Origin: Elusimicrobia bacterium GWB2_63_22 | Lineage (GTDB): Bacteria; Elusimicrobiota; Elusimicrobia; Elusimicrobiales; UBA9959 | DNA: 64,000 bases | Assembly (NCBI GenBank): GCA_001799735.1 | Contig: MGUA01000027.1 | Location: forward strand, 62,001-126,000 | Direction of reading: 5' to 3' | Part shown: positions 8,693 through 17,207 of the stretch, piece after piece | Position numbering within the stretch: the first letter of the stretch is position 1 | How the letters are laid out: each line of letters opens with the position of its first letter | Notes under the pieces: model-generated | Told to the model about the DNA's origin: nothing | The model's database searches: none | What the model saw: the letters and a program-made list of their open reading frames with translations, nothing else | Position numbers and translations under genes: made by a program

Positions 8693-10402
8693 TCAGGCCC
8701 GCGCCTTGATCTCCTTGCTTTTATTGAGCCGCTCCCAGACATGGTAAGTCCCGATCACGGATAAGGCGTAATCACTTTCCAAAAGCCGGCGCATTCCCGG
8801 GGCCCGGAACAGGTATTCCAGTTGAGAGGACGTCTGTGTTGTCCAACCCGTGATAATAAATTCAGGCCGGCGGCCTTTGACAAAATCGTGGATACCCGTG
8901 TTACTGGTCCACACCTGCCAACCAGGAACAGACACGCCACTATGGCGCAGGTCGTAGTCAAATTCCGGTGTAGCAAGCACGGTTTCTCCCCCGGAAACTT
9001 TTTCCAGAACAAACGCCACCGCTTCGTTCTTCCCGGCCGCACCGTACTGGTATGCGGTAGAATACGGCGCCAACCCCTGCCTCGCCGCAAGGACGGCGCC
9101 GGTTCCGAAGAAAGCGGCGGCGGCAGCGGCCATGACGGCCTTTCCGGCCTCCAGCCTGTATCTCCAGGTAAAGAAAACGGCGGCCGCCAGAGGCAGGAGT
9201 GAATACGCCAAAAGCGGCGCCAGCACCTGCGTCAATATTGCCGTGTACTCGCCCTGGAACATGAGCTGCTTGAGCCGCAAATTTATTAAAAGCTCCGGGT
9301 CCACGTAAAGCGCGGGCAGGGCCGTGAAGAGAACGGCGGCCAGGACAAGCCCCCTGCGCCAGACAAGACCCCCGCCCATGAACCCGGCAAGGGCTATCCC
9401 CCCGAAAACATGGAGGAACGGGGAGATCGCGGCGTGATACCTGGGGAAACCATAGTTAGACCCGCCGGCAAACAGGTACCCTCCGAAATAAAACACGCAC
9501 ATAAAAGCGGCCAGGTGTTCCGCCCCGGACGCCGCGCCAAGCCTGTAAAGGTCCTTCAGCCTGACGGCGCAAAGATAGAGCAGGAACGGAGAGAACCAGA
9601 AAATCGCCCGGGCCAGGTCCAGCAGCAGCCCCAAAAAGGGCAAATGTCCCCCGCCGGCCCCGCCCTGCAGCAGGTAACGGAACGGGGTAGTGAGGACCAT
9701 GGCCCAGGAGCCTGCCCCCCAGAGAGGCAGGGCAACTGCGGTCCAGGTTAACAGAAAAACAAACATTCCTCCGGCGGTACCCAGGAGCGTCTCCCTTAAG
9801 AATTCACTGCCCGCCCTCTTGCGGAACAATAAAGCGTAAAGGAATAATCCCGCGGCCAAACCGAGAGTAGAAGTTACCTTTGCCCAGAACGCGGCGGCAA
9901 AAAACAGAGCGAGGACGTATCCCCTGCGGCCCTTTGTTTTGAACGGATAGACCAGGACATAGAACAGCAGGGCGAACATCATGGGCAGCAAGGAACTGTC
10001 CGAAGAGTCCATAGACCTGACCCCCTGGATGGTGACGGGGTTCAGCAGGAACATTGCGGAAGCAAGCAATCCGGCCGTGCGCCCGGAAAGAGTCCTGGCC
10101 GTAAGGTAGCATAGCCAGGCAGAAGCAAGCACCGGGACCGCGTTGAAAAATCTGGCAGTCTCAGGGATCGGCGGGGAAAAGCGGAACGGGAGGGACAGGA
10201 ACATCGGGTAAAGCGGCGGATGATCTATGACCCAGGGATGTGCTGTCCCGGCGGCCCAATCAGCGGCGGTCTGCAGGTAGAGCCAGTCCCACTCCGCCAA
10301 CGGGGCGGCGGCCCCGGAGATAACTCCGCAGCAAAAAATTGACAGGCATAAAATCGCGAGGATCCGCCCCGGACCGTAGTCATCTGTATTCATCAGGGTC
10401 AT
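8693..10402 (-). CDS. Polytopic membrane glycosyltransferase (GT39/ArnT/PMT-like)
   Basis: About 569 residues. The N-terminal half has many hydrophobic helices. Between the first two lie AEWDWLYLQTAADWA and HPPLYPMFLSLP, as in GT-C enzymes where an acidic loop near the first helix is catalytic. The C-terminal 130 residues form a soluble periplasmic part. GT-C enzymes take sugars from polyprenyl-phosphate donors outside the membrane. The start is uncertain: ATG 10402 and ATG 10393 both follow the upstream stop at 10411 and neither has a strong ribosome site. A second gene of this type lies at 11881. Confidence 0.75.
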   Translation of the reverse strand: MTLMNTDDYGPGRILAILCLSIFCCGVISGAAAPLAEWDWLYLQTAADWAAGTAHPWVIDHPPLYPMFLSLPFRFSPPIPETARFFNAVPVLASAWLCYLTARTLSGRTAGLLASAMFLLNPVTIQGVRSMDSSDSSLLPMMFALLFYVLVYPFKTKGRRGYVLALFFAAAFWAKVTSTLGLAAGLFLYALLFRKRAGSEFLRETLLGTAGGMFVFLLTWTAVALPLWGAGSWAMVLTTPFRYLLQGGAGGGHLPFLGLLLDLARAIFWFSPFLLYLCAVRLKDLYRLGAASGAEHLAAFMCVFYFGGYLFAGGSNYGFPRYHAAISPFLHVFGGIALAGFMGGGLVWRRGLVLAAVLFTALPALYVDPELLINLRLKQLMFQGEYTAILTQVLAPLLAYSLLPLAAAVFFTWRYRLEAGKAVMAAAAAAFFGTGAVLAARQGLAPYSTAYQYGAAGKNEAVAFVLEKVSGGETVLATPEFDYDLRHSGVSVPGWQVWTSNTGIHDFVKGRRPEFIITGWTTQTSSQLEYLFRAPGMRRLLESDYALSVIGTYHVWERLNKSKEIKARA

Positions 10403-10410
10403 GCTGTCTT

Positions 10411-11169
10411 TTATACCGGCTTCCTTACCCCCCCAAGCACGTGGTACACCCGCCAGTCTTTCCACTTCAACCCGGCCTCTCCGATAAAGTCAAAAAAAGA
10501 GTGGTTGGTCCCTACGTCATGCGCCAGCAGCAGCCCTCCGGCCTTCAGGTGCGGCCACGCCGCGCGGAACTCCAGCATCATATGGTCGTAGGTGTGCAGG
10601 CTGTCGTGCAGGAACATATCTACGGTTCCGAGTTCTTTCAGCAGCGCCGGCAGAACTTCCGCCGCGTCTCCGACCCGCAGCTCCCACCTTCCGCGCAGCC
10701 CCTCCTCCACTATCCAGCCGGGCTGTTTAGCCTGCGGCAGCAGGTAATGCGGCAGGTCAATGGAATAAAGCCTGCCCTCCCCGTTATCGGCCAGGGCCCG
10801 CAGGATATAGGAGGTGGTAAAACCGTCGGCCACTCCCGTCTCCACTATTACTTTCGGTTTTAGCAGCCGCACCAGGGAATAGATCGCCGGGGCTTCACGG
10901 GTCATCTGTCCGCCGTACCCATCGGAATGGAGACGCAGTTTTTCTTTGAGCGCCGCGTGGAAAGACTCGTGGGCGGCCAGTTCCCCGGCCAGGGCCTTAA
11001 GAACGGACCGCGCGGCCAGGGGGCCCGCCAAGAACGACACAAACTCTTCTTCGCTTACACGCCGGTAATGATATTTAAAGGCCAGCAGTTCTTCCCGCGG
11101 ATGAAGAATCGCTTTCAGCAGATGCCTCAGCTTTACCACTTTCAGCACCGCGGCAATTTCTTTTATCAC
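10411..11169 (-). CDS. SAM methyltransferase (Methyltransf_24/CmcI-like)
   Basis: 252 residues from a GTG start. Motif I is VIVETGVADGFTTSYIL (residues about 108-124), followed by LYSIDLPHYL, LGTVDMFLHDSLHTYDHM and GGLLLAHDVG, the pattern of Methyltransf_24/CmcI-type O-methyltransferases that bind a metal near the DSLH site. The GTG at 11169 sits seven bases after a GGGAGGAG ribosome site and two bases past the upstream stop. The ATG at 11199 would put the start before that site and overlap the upstream gene by 29 bases, so it is rejected. Probably methylates a glycan sugar (inference). Confidence 0.8.
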   Translation of the reverse strand: MIKEIAAVLKVVKLRHLLKAILHPREELLAFKYHYRRVSEEEFVSFLAGPLAARSVLKALAGELAAHESFHAALKEKLRLHSDGYGGQMTREAPAIYSLVRLLKPKVIVETGVADGFTTSYILRALADNGEGRLYSIDLPHYLLPQAKQPGWIVEEGLRGRWELRVGDAAEVLPALLKELGTVDMFLHDSLHTYDHMMLEFRAAWPHLKAGGLLLAHDVGTNHSFFDFIGEAGLKWKDWRVYHVLGGVRKPV

Positions 11170-11170
11170 T

Positions 11171-11884
11171 CTATTTCTCCTCCCGGGCAAATCGCTCATG
11201 CGCCCACAGGGATATCAGCTGCATGAAAAAAAGCAATGGCGTCCACAGCCCGACATGGGACCTGCCTCCTAGGCGGGGCCTGTGCTGGACGTCAGCTTCC
11301 ACCATGCGCAGCCCTGCCTGCCTCAGCCTTAAAAGCATTTCCACGTTGAAGACCCAGTCTGTCCTCGCGAGGCGCAGCGCGGAATAAACTTCCCTGCGCA
11401 TCACGACCGGGTACCCGTTTATATCGGTAACATGTATGTTGAACAGGAACCCCACCAGGAAATGGTAGCCCAGCGAAAGGAATTTTCGCCACGCCCCGTC
11501 CTGCCGGTTCAGGCGCTTGGCCTTGCACAAAGAGACTCCGGGGGCGCGGGCCAGCGAACAGATCCACGCGGTGTCCTCGGGGCGGATCTCACCGTCGCCG
11601 CAAGTAAAGCCCACCCACTCTCCGCCCGCCAGGGAAAGTCCTTTCAGAACCGCGCCGCCGTAGCCGATATTGACGTCCAGCTCCACTACCCTTATGCGAG
11701 GATCCGCCGCGGCGGCACGGCGCAGCAGGGCCCTTGTCCCGTCCGAAGAGGCGTTCTCCACCAGCAGCAGTTCAAAGGCGGGCTCCACGGAATTAAGCGC
11801 GGCCGCTAGTTCGCTCACGGCCCTCTCCGCGCACTCCTGCTCGTTATAAAAAGGGATCACCAGTGTCAGCGCGGGCTTAGTCAT
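11171..11884 (-). CDS. GT2 glycosyltransferase, dolichyl-phosphate mannose synthase-like
   Basis: 237 residues beginning LTLVIPFYNEQECAE, with LLVENASSDGTRALL and VNIGYGGAVLKGL, and a GDGE variant of the DxD metal-binding site (FTCGDGEIRPED). These are hallmarks of the GT2 branch that makes polyprenyl-phosphate-linked sugars. Such an enzyme would supply donors for the two GT-C membrane enzymes that flank it at 8693 and 11881, a consistent three-gene set (inference). The ATG at 11884 overlaps the previous stop (ATGA) and follows a GGGGGGAG site; the 51-codon upstream extension is rejected. Confidence 0.82.
   Translation of the reverse strand: MTKPALTLVIPFYNEQECAERAVSELAAALNSVEPAFELLLVENASSDGTRALLRRAAAADPRIRVVELDVNIGYGGAVLKGLSLAGGEWVGFTCGDGEIRPEDTAWICSLARAPGVSLCKAKRLNRQDGAWRKFLSLGYHFLVGFLFNIHVTDINGYPVVMRREVYSALRLARTDWVFNVEMLLRLRQAGLRMVEADVQHRPRLGGRSHVGLWTPLLFFMQLISLWAHERFAREEK
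11177..11184 (-). promoter_or_regulatory. Strong ribosome binding site that fixes a GTG start
   Basis: GGGAGGAG on the minus strand lies inside the last codons of the GT2 gene (stop at 11171) and seven bases before the GTG at 11169. It decides the start of the methyltransferase and indicates coupled translation of the two genes. Confidence 0.7.
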
Positions 11885-13548
11885 TTCTCCCCCCCGCGCC
11901 TCGTCCAGACCTGGTAGGACCCTGACGTTTTTTTGCTCCAGCCGCCGGCGGCCAGGGCCGCGGCCATATCCGCGCCGGTCAAAACTTTTATCTGTCCTAT
12001 CGTATTGAACGGGATCCCGTAGATTATCGCCCGGCAATCCGGATCTGAAACCGCGGCCTTCAGGACCTCTGGATCGGACCAGAACTTATCGGGGGTCGTC
12101 TTAATATCGGATCCTTTCAGGCGCAGGTAGCCGGCTATCTCCAGCGGGAGAGCCGCCTTGCCTCCTTCGCCCAGTTCGGCGCCGGCCAGGGCGGTCGTCT
12201 CCAGTATCCCGGTGGCGCCATAAGCGTAAAGCGTGTTGTGCGGTCTGACCTGCAGCAGGTCCATCCCCGTGAACTGGCAGAAACAGGCAAGCCCGGCGGA
12301 AACGATGACCCGCCGGCCGGCGGGCACTACCGTCTTCCGCAGCAGGAACCAGAACACTGCGGCCAGCGCGGCGGGGAGCGCCCCCTGCGCGGCCAGCGCG
12401 GCTATATGTCCGCCCGCGCCCTGGCCCGCGGACAGCGCCCCGCGCACAAGGAAACGCAAAGTGTAGAGCGGATCACCCGCGGCGGCTACGGCCGCCGTTC
12501 CCGCCAGAAAACAGCCGGCAGCCAGCGCCCGTTCCTTCCGGAGGCTGCCGACCGACTCGGCGACAGGCCCTGAGACCAGCCAGCAGCCTAAAGCGAAAGC
12601 CGGAACCTGGAACTTGGGAAAACCAAAAGGCGTCCCCCCCAGGAAAAAGTAGCCGGCCCCGATAACCGCGGAGAAAAGCAGGGCCAGCCTGTCCAGGCTA
12701 TTCCCGCGCCCTGCGGCCGCAGCCGCCGTCAGCCACAAAAAACAAAAGGGCAGGCCGGCCCAAAGGGAGAACTGCAGCACCTGCAGCGCTACCCCTCCTC
12801 CGCCGCCGCTAATGCGTTTGGAGAAGAGCGTGGCGTAGATGTAATCGAAAGGCATCCCGAACGGCAGTCCGGAAACCGCGCAGAAAGAAGCGAAAGATAT
12901 GAGAAAAAGCGCAAGCCCGGCGGCCAGCGACGCGAGCAGCAGCGCCCCGCGCCTGCGCCCCCTGAAAGAGTCAAAAGCTCCCCAGGCCGCGAACACCGCG
13001 AATATGGGGAGCGAGGCTGTCAGCTTGGACCAGAGGCAGAGCAGGAAGGCGGCACAGAAAAAAAGCCAGCGCTCTTTTAACAGGGCCAGCAGCATGGCCA
13101 AAAGAAAAAACACCACGAGAGTGTTATCGGTATCGAGCAGGAGAGACCCCTGTATGAACAACGGGGCAAACCCCATAAGCAGCGCCGCCAGCGCGGACCT
13201 TTCACGCCCCGCACCGCAGGCCCGGCCCAGCAGGAACATGAAACCAATACTTCCCAGCCCCAGGGCCCCGCCCCACAGCTTCAGGGCGGCCGGAGTTTTA
13301 TAAATTTTCAGCAGGCTGCCGTTCACCAGCGTGTAGAGCGGGGGATGGATCAAATTTTCCGGAGCCAGGGAACCGGACCTGGCGTAATTATCGGCGGCGA
13401 TCAGGAACCAGTGTTCGTCGGAAGAAGCCGGCTTCCAGGCGTTGAACAGGACGAACAGGGCAAAAGATAAAAGCGCGGCGCCGAGGAACAGGGACGCGCT
13501 TCCCGGGCCCGAACGTTCAACTGTTTTTGGAGTATCCGTCATCGTCAT
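11881..13548 (-). CDS. Polytopic membrane glycosyltransferase (GT39/PMT-like)
   Basis: 555 residues with about ten hydrophobic helices in the first 430 residues. The first extracytoplasmic loop carries SSDEHWFLIAADNYARSG and HPPLYTLVNG, matching the loop of its neighbour at 8693, so the two are paralogous GT-C enzymes. The C-terminal part is soluble. They likely use polyprenyl-phosphate sugars made by the GT2 enzyme encoded between them. ATG 13548 and ATG 13542 are both possible starts. The gap to the upstream GT4 gene is 33 bases. Confidence 0.75.
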   Translation of the reverse strand: MTMTDTPKTVERSGPGSASLFLGAALLSFALFVLFNAWKPASSDEHWFLIAADNYARSGSLAPENLIHPPLYTLVNGSLLKIYKTPAALKLWGGALGLGSIGFMFLLGRACGAGRERSALAALLMGFAPLFIQGSLLLDTDNTLVVFFLLAMLLALLKERWLFFCAAFLLCLWSKLTASLPIFAVFAAWGAFDSFRGRRRGALLLASLAAGLALFLISFASFCAVSGLPFGMPFDYIYATLFSKRISGGGGGVALQVLQFSLWAGLPFCFLWLTAAAAAGRGNSLDRLALLFSAVIGAGYFFLGGTPFGFPKFQVPAFALGCWLVSGPVAESVGSLRKERALAAGCFLAGTAAVAAAGDPLYTLRFLVRGALSAGQGAGGHIAALAAQGALPAALAAVFWFLLRKTVVPAGRRVIVSAGLACFCQFTGMDLLQVRPHNTLYAYGATGILETTALAGAELGEGGKAALPLEIAGYLRLKGSDIKTTPDKFWSDPEVLKAAVSDPDCRAIIYGIPFNTIGQIKVLTGADMAAALAAGGWSKKTSGSYQVWTRRGGEK

Positions 13549-13581
13549 CTGTTTCGATCAAAAAACGGGTCGCCACGCCGC

Positions 13582-14706
13582 TTACCGGCCGCCAAGCAAA
13601 CCGGAGTAAAAAGTTTCATGTCCGGAGATATAGGCCGGAAGGCCGAACTTTTCGGCTTTTGTTCTGGCGCTGCGCCCCATGCCCAAAGCCGTGGACATAT
13701 CTTCCACCACGCTCAAGAGGGCGGCGGCCAGCGCGGCGGCATCGGCCGGCTGAACAAGCAGAGCTTCACGCCCGGTTTCGGCCGTACCGCTTATCCCCGG
13801 GATATCCGAAGCCACTACCGGCTTTCCCATGGCCATGGCCTCCAGCAGGGCCAGCGGCTGGCCTTCCTGCAGCGAAGGCATCACGAATATATCCACTGCC
13901 CCGAGAAAATCACGCGGGTCGCCGACCTCGCCGCAAAAAACCACGCTGCCGGAAAGACCGTCGGCCTCCGCCTGTTTCTTAAGTTTCGCCTCCAGACTCC
14001 CGGAGCCGGCGATGAGACATTTAAGCCTGTCCTTAAGCTCCGGCTGCTTGTCAAAGGCCAGCTTGAGCGCCGAAATAAGGTGAGTATACCCCTTTTGATT
14101 TTCCAGCCTCCCCAGCGCGCCAACCACCAGTTTGCCGCGTAATCCGAACTTCTCTATGACAGGAGCCGCGTTAAAATTAGACGGGCTGAATTCCAGCAGG
14201 TCCACCGGGTTAGGGATAACTTTCACCAACGGGTATTTCCCCTTCAGGCGCCCGGCCAGCTCACCCGTAACTGTGACCGCGGCGGCGCATTTTTTTGCCG
14301 CGAACGAATTAAGCGCCTTGTAGACATTTTTTCTGACAAAGCAGACATCAAAACCCTCTACAGGCATCGCCACGGTGGCCACGGCCTTAACACCAGCCTT
14401 GGCGGCGGCCAGCGCGCAGTAAAAATCCGCGCGCGCCCCCTGGCTGTGAGCTATATCGATGGCGTTGGAGGACAGGAGCTCTTTCAAACGGCCGATATTG
14501 CTGAAATTAAATTTACTGGTGAGGTCCAGCGGCAGGAAACGGCAATATTCCTTTGTCTCCTCATAGAATCTACCCCTCGGCAGCGAAGCACAGAAAATTT
14601 CAAACTTGTCCTGCGGGAGGTTCCTTATCAGCAGCGAGAAAGTTTTTTCCCCGCCCCCGTAGCAGGAATTCTCAATAACGAAGAGGAGTTTTATCTTGGG
14701 GGTCAT
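13582..14706 (-). CDS. GT4 family glycosyltransferase
   Basis: 374 residues of GT-B fold. Seen: YGGGEKTFSLLIRNL at the N-terminus, VIPNPVDLLEFSP at the domain hinge, VGALGRLENQKGYTHLI, and the donor-site motif MPSLQEGQPLALLEAMAMG with the EX7E glutamates. GT4 enzymes are retaining transferases using nucleotide sugars. It overlaps the upstream GT4 by four bases (ATGA), so the two are co-translated. Which sugar it adds cannot be told. Confidence 0.87.
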   Translation of the reverse strand: MTPKIKLLFVIENSCYGGGEKTFSLLIRNLPQDKFEIFCASLPRGRFYEETKEYCRFLPLDLTSKFNFSNIGRLKELLSSNAIDIAHSQGARADFYCALAAAKAGVKAVATVAMPVEGFDVCFVRKNVYKALNSFAAKKCAAAVTVTGELAGRLKGKYPLVKVIPNPVDLLEFSPSNFNAAPVIEKFGLRGKLVVGALGRLENQKGYTHLISALKLAFDKQPELKDRLKCLIAGSGSLEAKLKKQAEADGLSGSVVFCGEVGDPRDFLGAVDIFVMPSLQEGQPLALLEAMAMGKPVVASDIPGISGTAETGREALLVQPADAAALAAALLSVVEDMSTALGMGRSARTKAEKFGLPAYISGHETFYSGLLGGR

Positions 14707-15890
14707 GCAGCACGTCCTTCTATTACTTTGTCGTATATCTTAGCCGCGCCCGAGGCCAGCGCCCCGAGCGAGTGCGTCTTAACGTAAAAATCCCTGGCCC
14801 TGGCCGAGAGGTAAACCAGTTCCCTCGGGTTGGAGGCTATCTCCAGTATCTTCGCGGCCAATCCGTTCGGATCGCCCGCCGGCACCAGCGCCCCGCCCTG
14901 GCCCCAGCCCAGCGCCTCCGGATTTCCTCCGGCATCGGAAGAGATTATGGCCAGCCCGGCGCGCATAGCCTCGATGACTCCCTGGTCCGACATCGGCTTG
15001 ACCGCCGGCGCGGCGTATATTTCAGCGTCGGCCAGCAGCTCCCCTGCATCCTGCCTGAAGCCCAGCAGCCTGATCCGGCTCCCCAGCCCGAGCTCTTCTA
15101 TACGCGCCCGCAGCGCCGCTTCCTGCGGGCCGGAACCGGCTATCGCGCAGCTCAATCCGTCCGGCCGCTGCCCCAGAACGATGGCCATGGCTTCGATAAG
15201 AGCCATAAAACCGCTCTCAGGGCTGAGGCGCCCGACGGCGCAAACCAGGATGTCGGTCTCCTTAAGCCCAAGCTCGGCGCGCACCCGGCCGCTGCGGAGG
15301 TGCTTGAAATCCTCTATGCCGCGGGGCAGTGTGAAACATTTGCGTTTGTAACCGTAGACATCCGCTATGCCCGCGCAGGCCCAGGCGCCCGGCAGCACCA
15401 GGGCGTCAGCCGACTTCAGCGCCAGACCGCGCTGTACTCCGAGCCAGGCGGGGCCCGGCGCGCAAAACACGGCCTCCGGGGTAAAGAGCAGTTTCTTCCT
15501 AACCACGGCGTCGGAGAAAAAGCGGGCGAAGGCCAGCGCGGCCGGCGTATCCCAGGCGTGCACGAGGTCGGCCTGTTCCAGCTCCGGGCCGTACTCCTCC
15601 AGCTTGGCCGCATAGGTCTTAACTATGCCGCCGAAATCCAGTCTGGCCTTCAGGTCCCTGAGCCCGCGGGCAAAAAAGCCGGTCGGGGCGAGCTCTGGGC
15701 GCAGCATAGCCTCCCTTTCAGGCGTAAAGATCCGGGGCCTTTCGTAGCGGGCCACTACCGATGCCTTCCAGCCGATATCCCCGGAAGCGGAGTTCACCGA
15801 AGTGACCAGGCGCAGCACGTCCGCCCCGGCTTCCATGCCGGAACGCGCGTAGGCCTTGCCCAGTGCGGTAAGGTAAACGATTTTTTTCAT
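14703..15890 (-). CDS. GT4 family glycosyltransferase
   Basis: 395 residues. The N-terminal acceptor domain has a glycine-poor variant of the usual start (LGKAYARSGMEAGADVLRL). The C-terminal domain has LVCAVGRLSPESGFMALIEAM, CAIAGSGPQEAALRARI and the donor motif AAPAVKPMSDQGVIEAMRAG, where the first Glu of the EX7E pair is replaced by Asp or Lys around KPMSDQG. It begins a leftward gene run; its start at 15890 faces the plus-strand GT4 across a 93-base divergent gap. Confidence 0.8.
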   Translation of the reverse strand: MKKIVYLTALGKAYARSGMEAGADVLRLVTSVNSASGDIGWKASVVARYERPRIFTPEREAMLRPELAPTGFFARGLRDLKARLDFGGIVKTYAAKLEEYGPELEQADLVHAWDTPAALAFARFFSDAVVRKKLLFTPEAVFCAPGPAWLGVQRGLALKSADALVLPGAWACAGIADVYGYKRKCFTLPRGIEDFKHLRSGRVRAELGLKETDILVCAVGRLSPESGFMALIEAMAIVLGQRPDGLSCAIAGSGPQEAALRARIEELGLGSRIRLLGFRQDAGELLADAEIYAAPAVKPMSDQGVIEAMRAGLAIISSDAGGNPEALGWGQGGALVPAGDPNGLAAKILEIASNPRELVYLSARARDFYVKTHSLGALASGAAKIYDKVIEGRAA

Positions 15891-15983
15891 CGGAACAATT
15901 AATTATATATATTAAGGGGGGCCAAGGGCGCAGCAACAAGGAGCCGCTGGCGCGATACGGGACAAAGGTTATAGAATCAGACC
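15891..15983. promoter_or_regulatory. Divergent intergenic region between two GT4 genes
   Basis: This 93-base gap lies between divergent starts, so it should hold promoters for both directions. An AT-rich block at 15898-15915 includes TATATAAT on the minus strand (15909-15902), 11 bases before the ATG at 15890. The same TATATAATTA lies just before the wza-like gene (30963-30956). No convincing -35 box or plus-strand promoter was found. Confidence 0.3.
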
Positions 15984-17204
15984 ATGCGCATCTGTATATT
16001 GACCACCGCGACCACCGTCCACCAGATGGGCGGAACCGAGGTACACGCGGAAACTCTGGCGGCCGAAGCCGCGCGCCAGGGACATACTGTTTTCCTGGTG
16101 ACCACGGCGCATCCCGACGGACTGGAGACCGAGCGCAAGGACGGTTACACCATAAAATACCTTGGGGGAACGCGGCACACCATGTCGCGCCGGGAATCCC
16201 CGGCCTGGTGGTTAGCCAGTTCAAAGCAAACCGCAAAACTCTGCGAGACCGAGAAGATAGACGTGGTGTGGGGCGAGAACTTCTCCGGCATCTCCTACGC
16301 CGCTATCCCGCGGGAACGGCGGCGACCGGTGATCTCCATAGTCCAGGGCTTAGCCATCCGCGGGGAGATAGCCAGCAACTTCAGCCGCGTTTCAACCCCG
16401 GGAGAACTGCTCTATTTCATCACGCGTTACGCCGCACAGACGCTTTTTTACTATATCCCCCGTTTCCGCGCCATGGTGCAGGATTCAGACCTGCTGGTAG
16501 GCGTAAGCCGGGAGACCGCGGAGGCCCTGGCGCGGGAATTCCCCGGCAGCGCGGCCAGAACGCGGGTCATTTTCAACCCCGTGGACACGGATTTCTTTCG
16601 CCCCGACCCGGCCCTGCGCGACAAGACTAGACTGCAGCTGGGCCTGGCTCAGGGAACCATGGCAATACTGATGTCCGGGGTCGTACACAAGCAGAAGGGG
16701 ATGCACCACGGCCTCGCCGCTTTCTCGGGGATCGCCGGAGATTTCCCTGGAACCAAGCTCCTCGTAGTCGGCGGCGGGCCGCAGCTTGAGGATTTGAAAA
16801 CCGCCGCCGCCGGCGCAGGTCTTGCGGACAGGGTCATATTCTGCGGCCCGAAGAAAAACAGCGAGATGCCGGCCTATTATAACGCGGCAGACATCTACCT
16901 TAACCCCACGTTAAGACTCGAAGGCCTGCCGGTAGTCATAGCGGAAGCAATGGCCTGCGGCCTGCCCTGCGTCGTTTCCAAGACAGGCGGCACCGGGTCT
17001 ACCCTTGAAGACGGGAAGAGCGGCTTTTTTGTAAAGCCCGGAAAAACCGAAGGGTTTAAGAGCAGGTTGTCGGAACTGATCAAGGACGCCGGGCTGCGCG
17101 GCCGCCTGGCCTCGGAGGCCAGGACGAAAGCGGTAAAAGATTTCGACTTAAAAACAAACCTGGCCGCATACGTAGCGGCCAGTCGGGAGGTCCTGAAAAG
17201 TTAG
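15984..17204 (+). CDS. GT4 family glycosyltransferase on the opposite strand
   Basis: 406 residues. Seen: HQMGGTEVHAETLAAEAA (glycine-rich acceptor loop), VGVSRETAEALA, VIFNPVDTDFFRPD, GVVHKQKGMHHGLAAF and the donor motif NPTLRLEGLPVVIAEAMACG with the EX7E glutamates. It resembles polysaccharide mannosyl- or glucosyltransferases. It is the only plus-strand gene in the 33-kb glycan locus; its stop lies three bases from the stop of the GT2 gene at 17208. Its base composition looks like that of its neighbours, suggesting local inversion rather than import (inference). Confidence 0.87.
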   Translation: MRICILTTATTVHQMGGTEVHAETLAAEAARQGHTVFLVTTAHPDGLETERKDGYTIKYLGGTRHTMSRRESPAWWLASSKQTAKLCETEKIDVVWGENFSGISYAAIPRERRRPVISIVQGLAIRGEIASNFSRVSTPGELLYFITRYAAQTLFYYIPRFRAMVQDSDLLVGVSRETAEALAREFPGSAARTRVIFNPVDTDFFRPDPALRDKTRLQLGLAQGTMAILMSGVVHKQKGMHHGLAAFSGIAGDFPGTKLLVVGGGPQLEDLKTAAAGAGLADRVIFCGPKKNSEMPAYYNAADIYLNPTLRLEGLPVVIAEAMACGLPCVVSKTGGTGSTLEDGKSGFFVKPGKTEGFKSRLSELIKDAGLRGRLASEARTKAVKDFDLKTNLAAYVAASREVLKS

Positions 17205-17207
17205 CGG

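Noticed and set aside
11170..11199. ATG at 11199 as start of the methyltransferase
   Set aside because: It lies before the strong GGGAGGAG site and overlaps the GT2 gene by 29 bases; the GTG at 11169 fits site and spacing.
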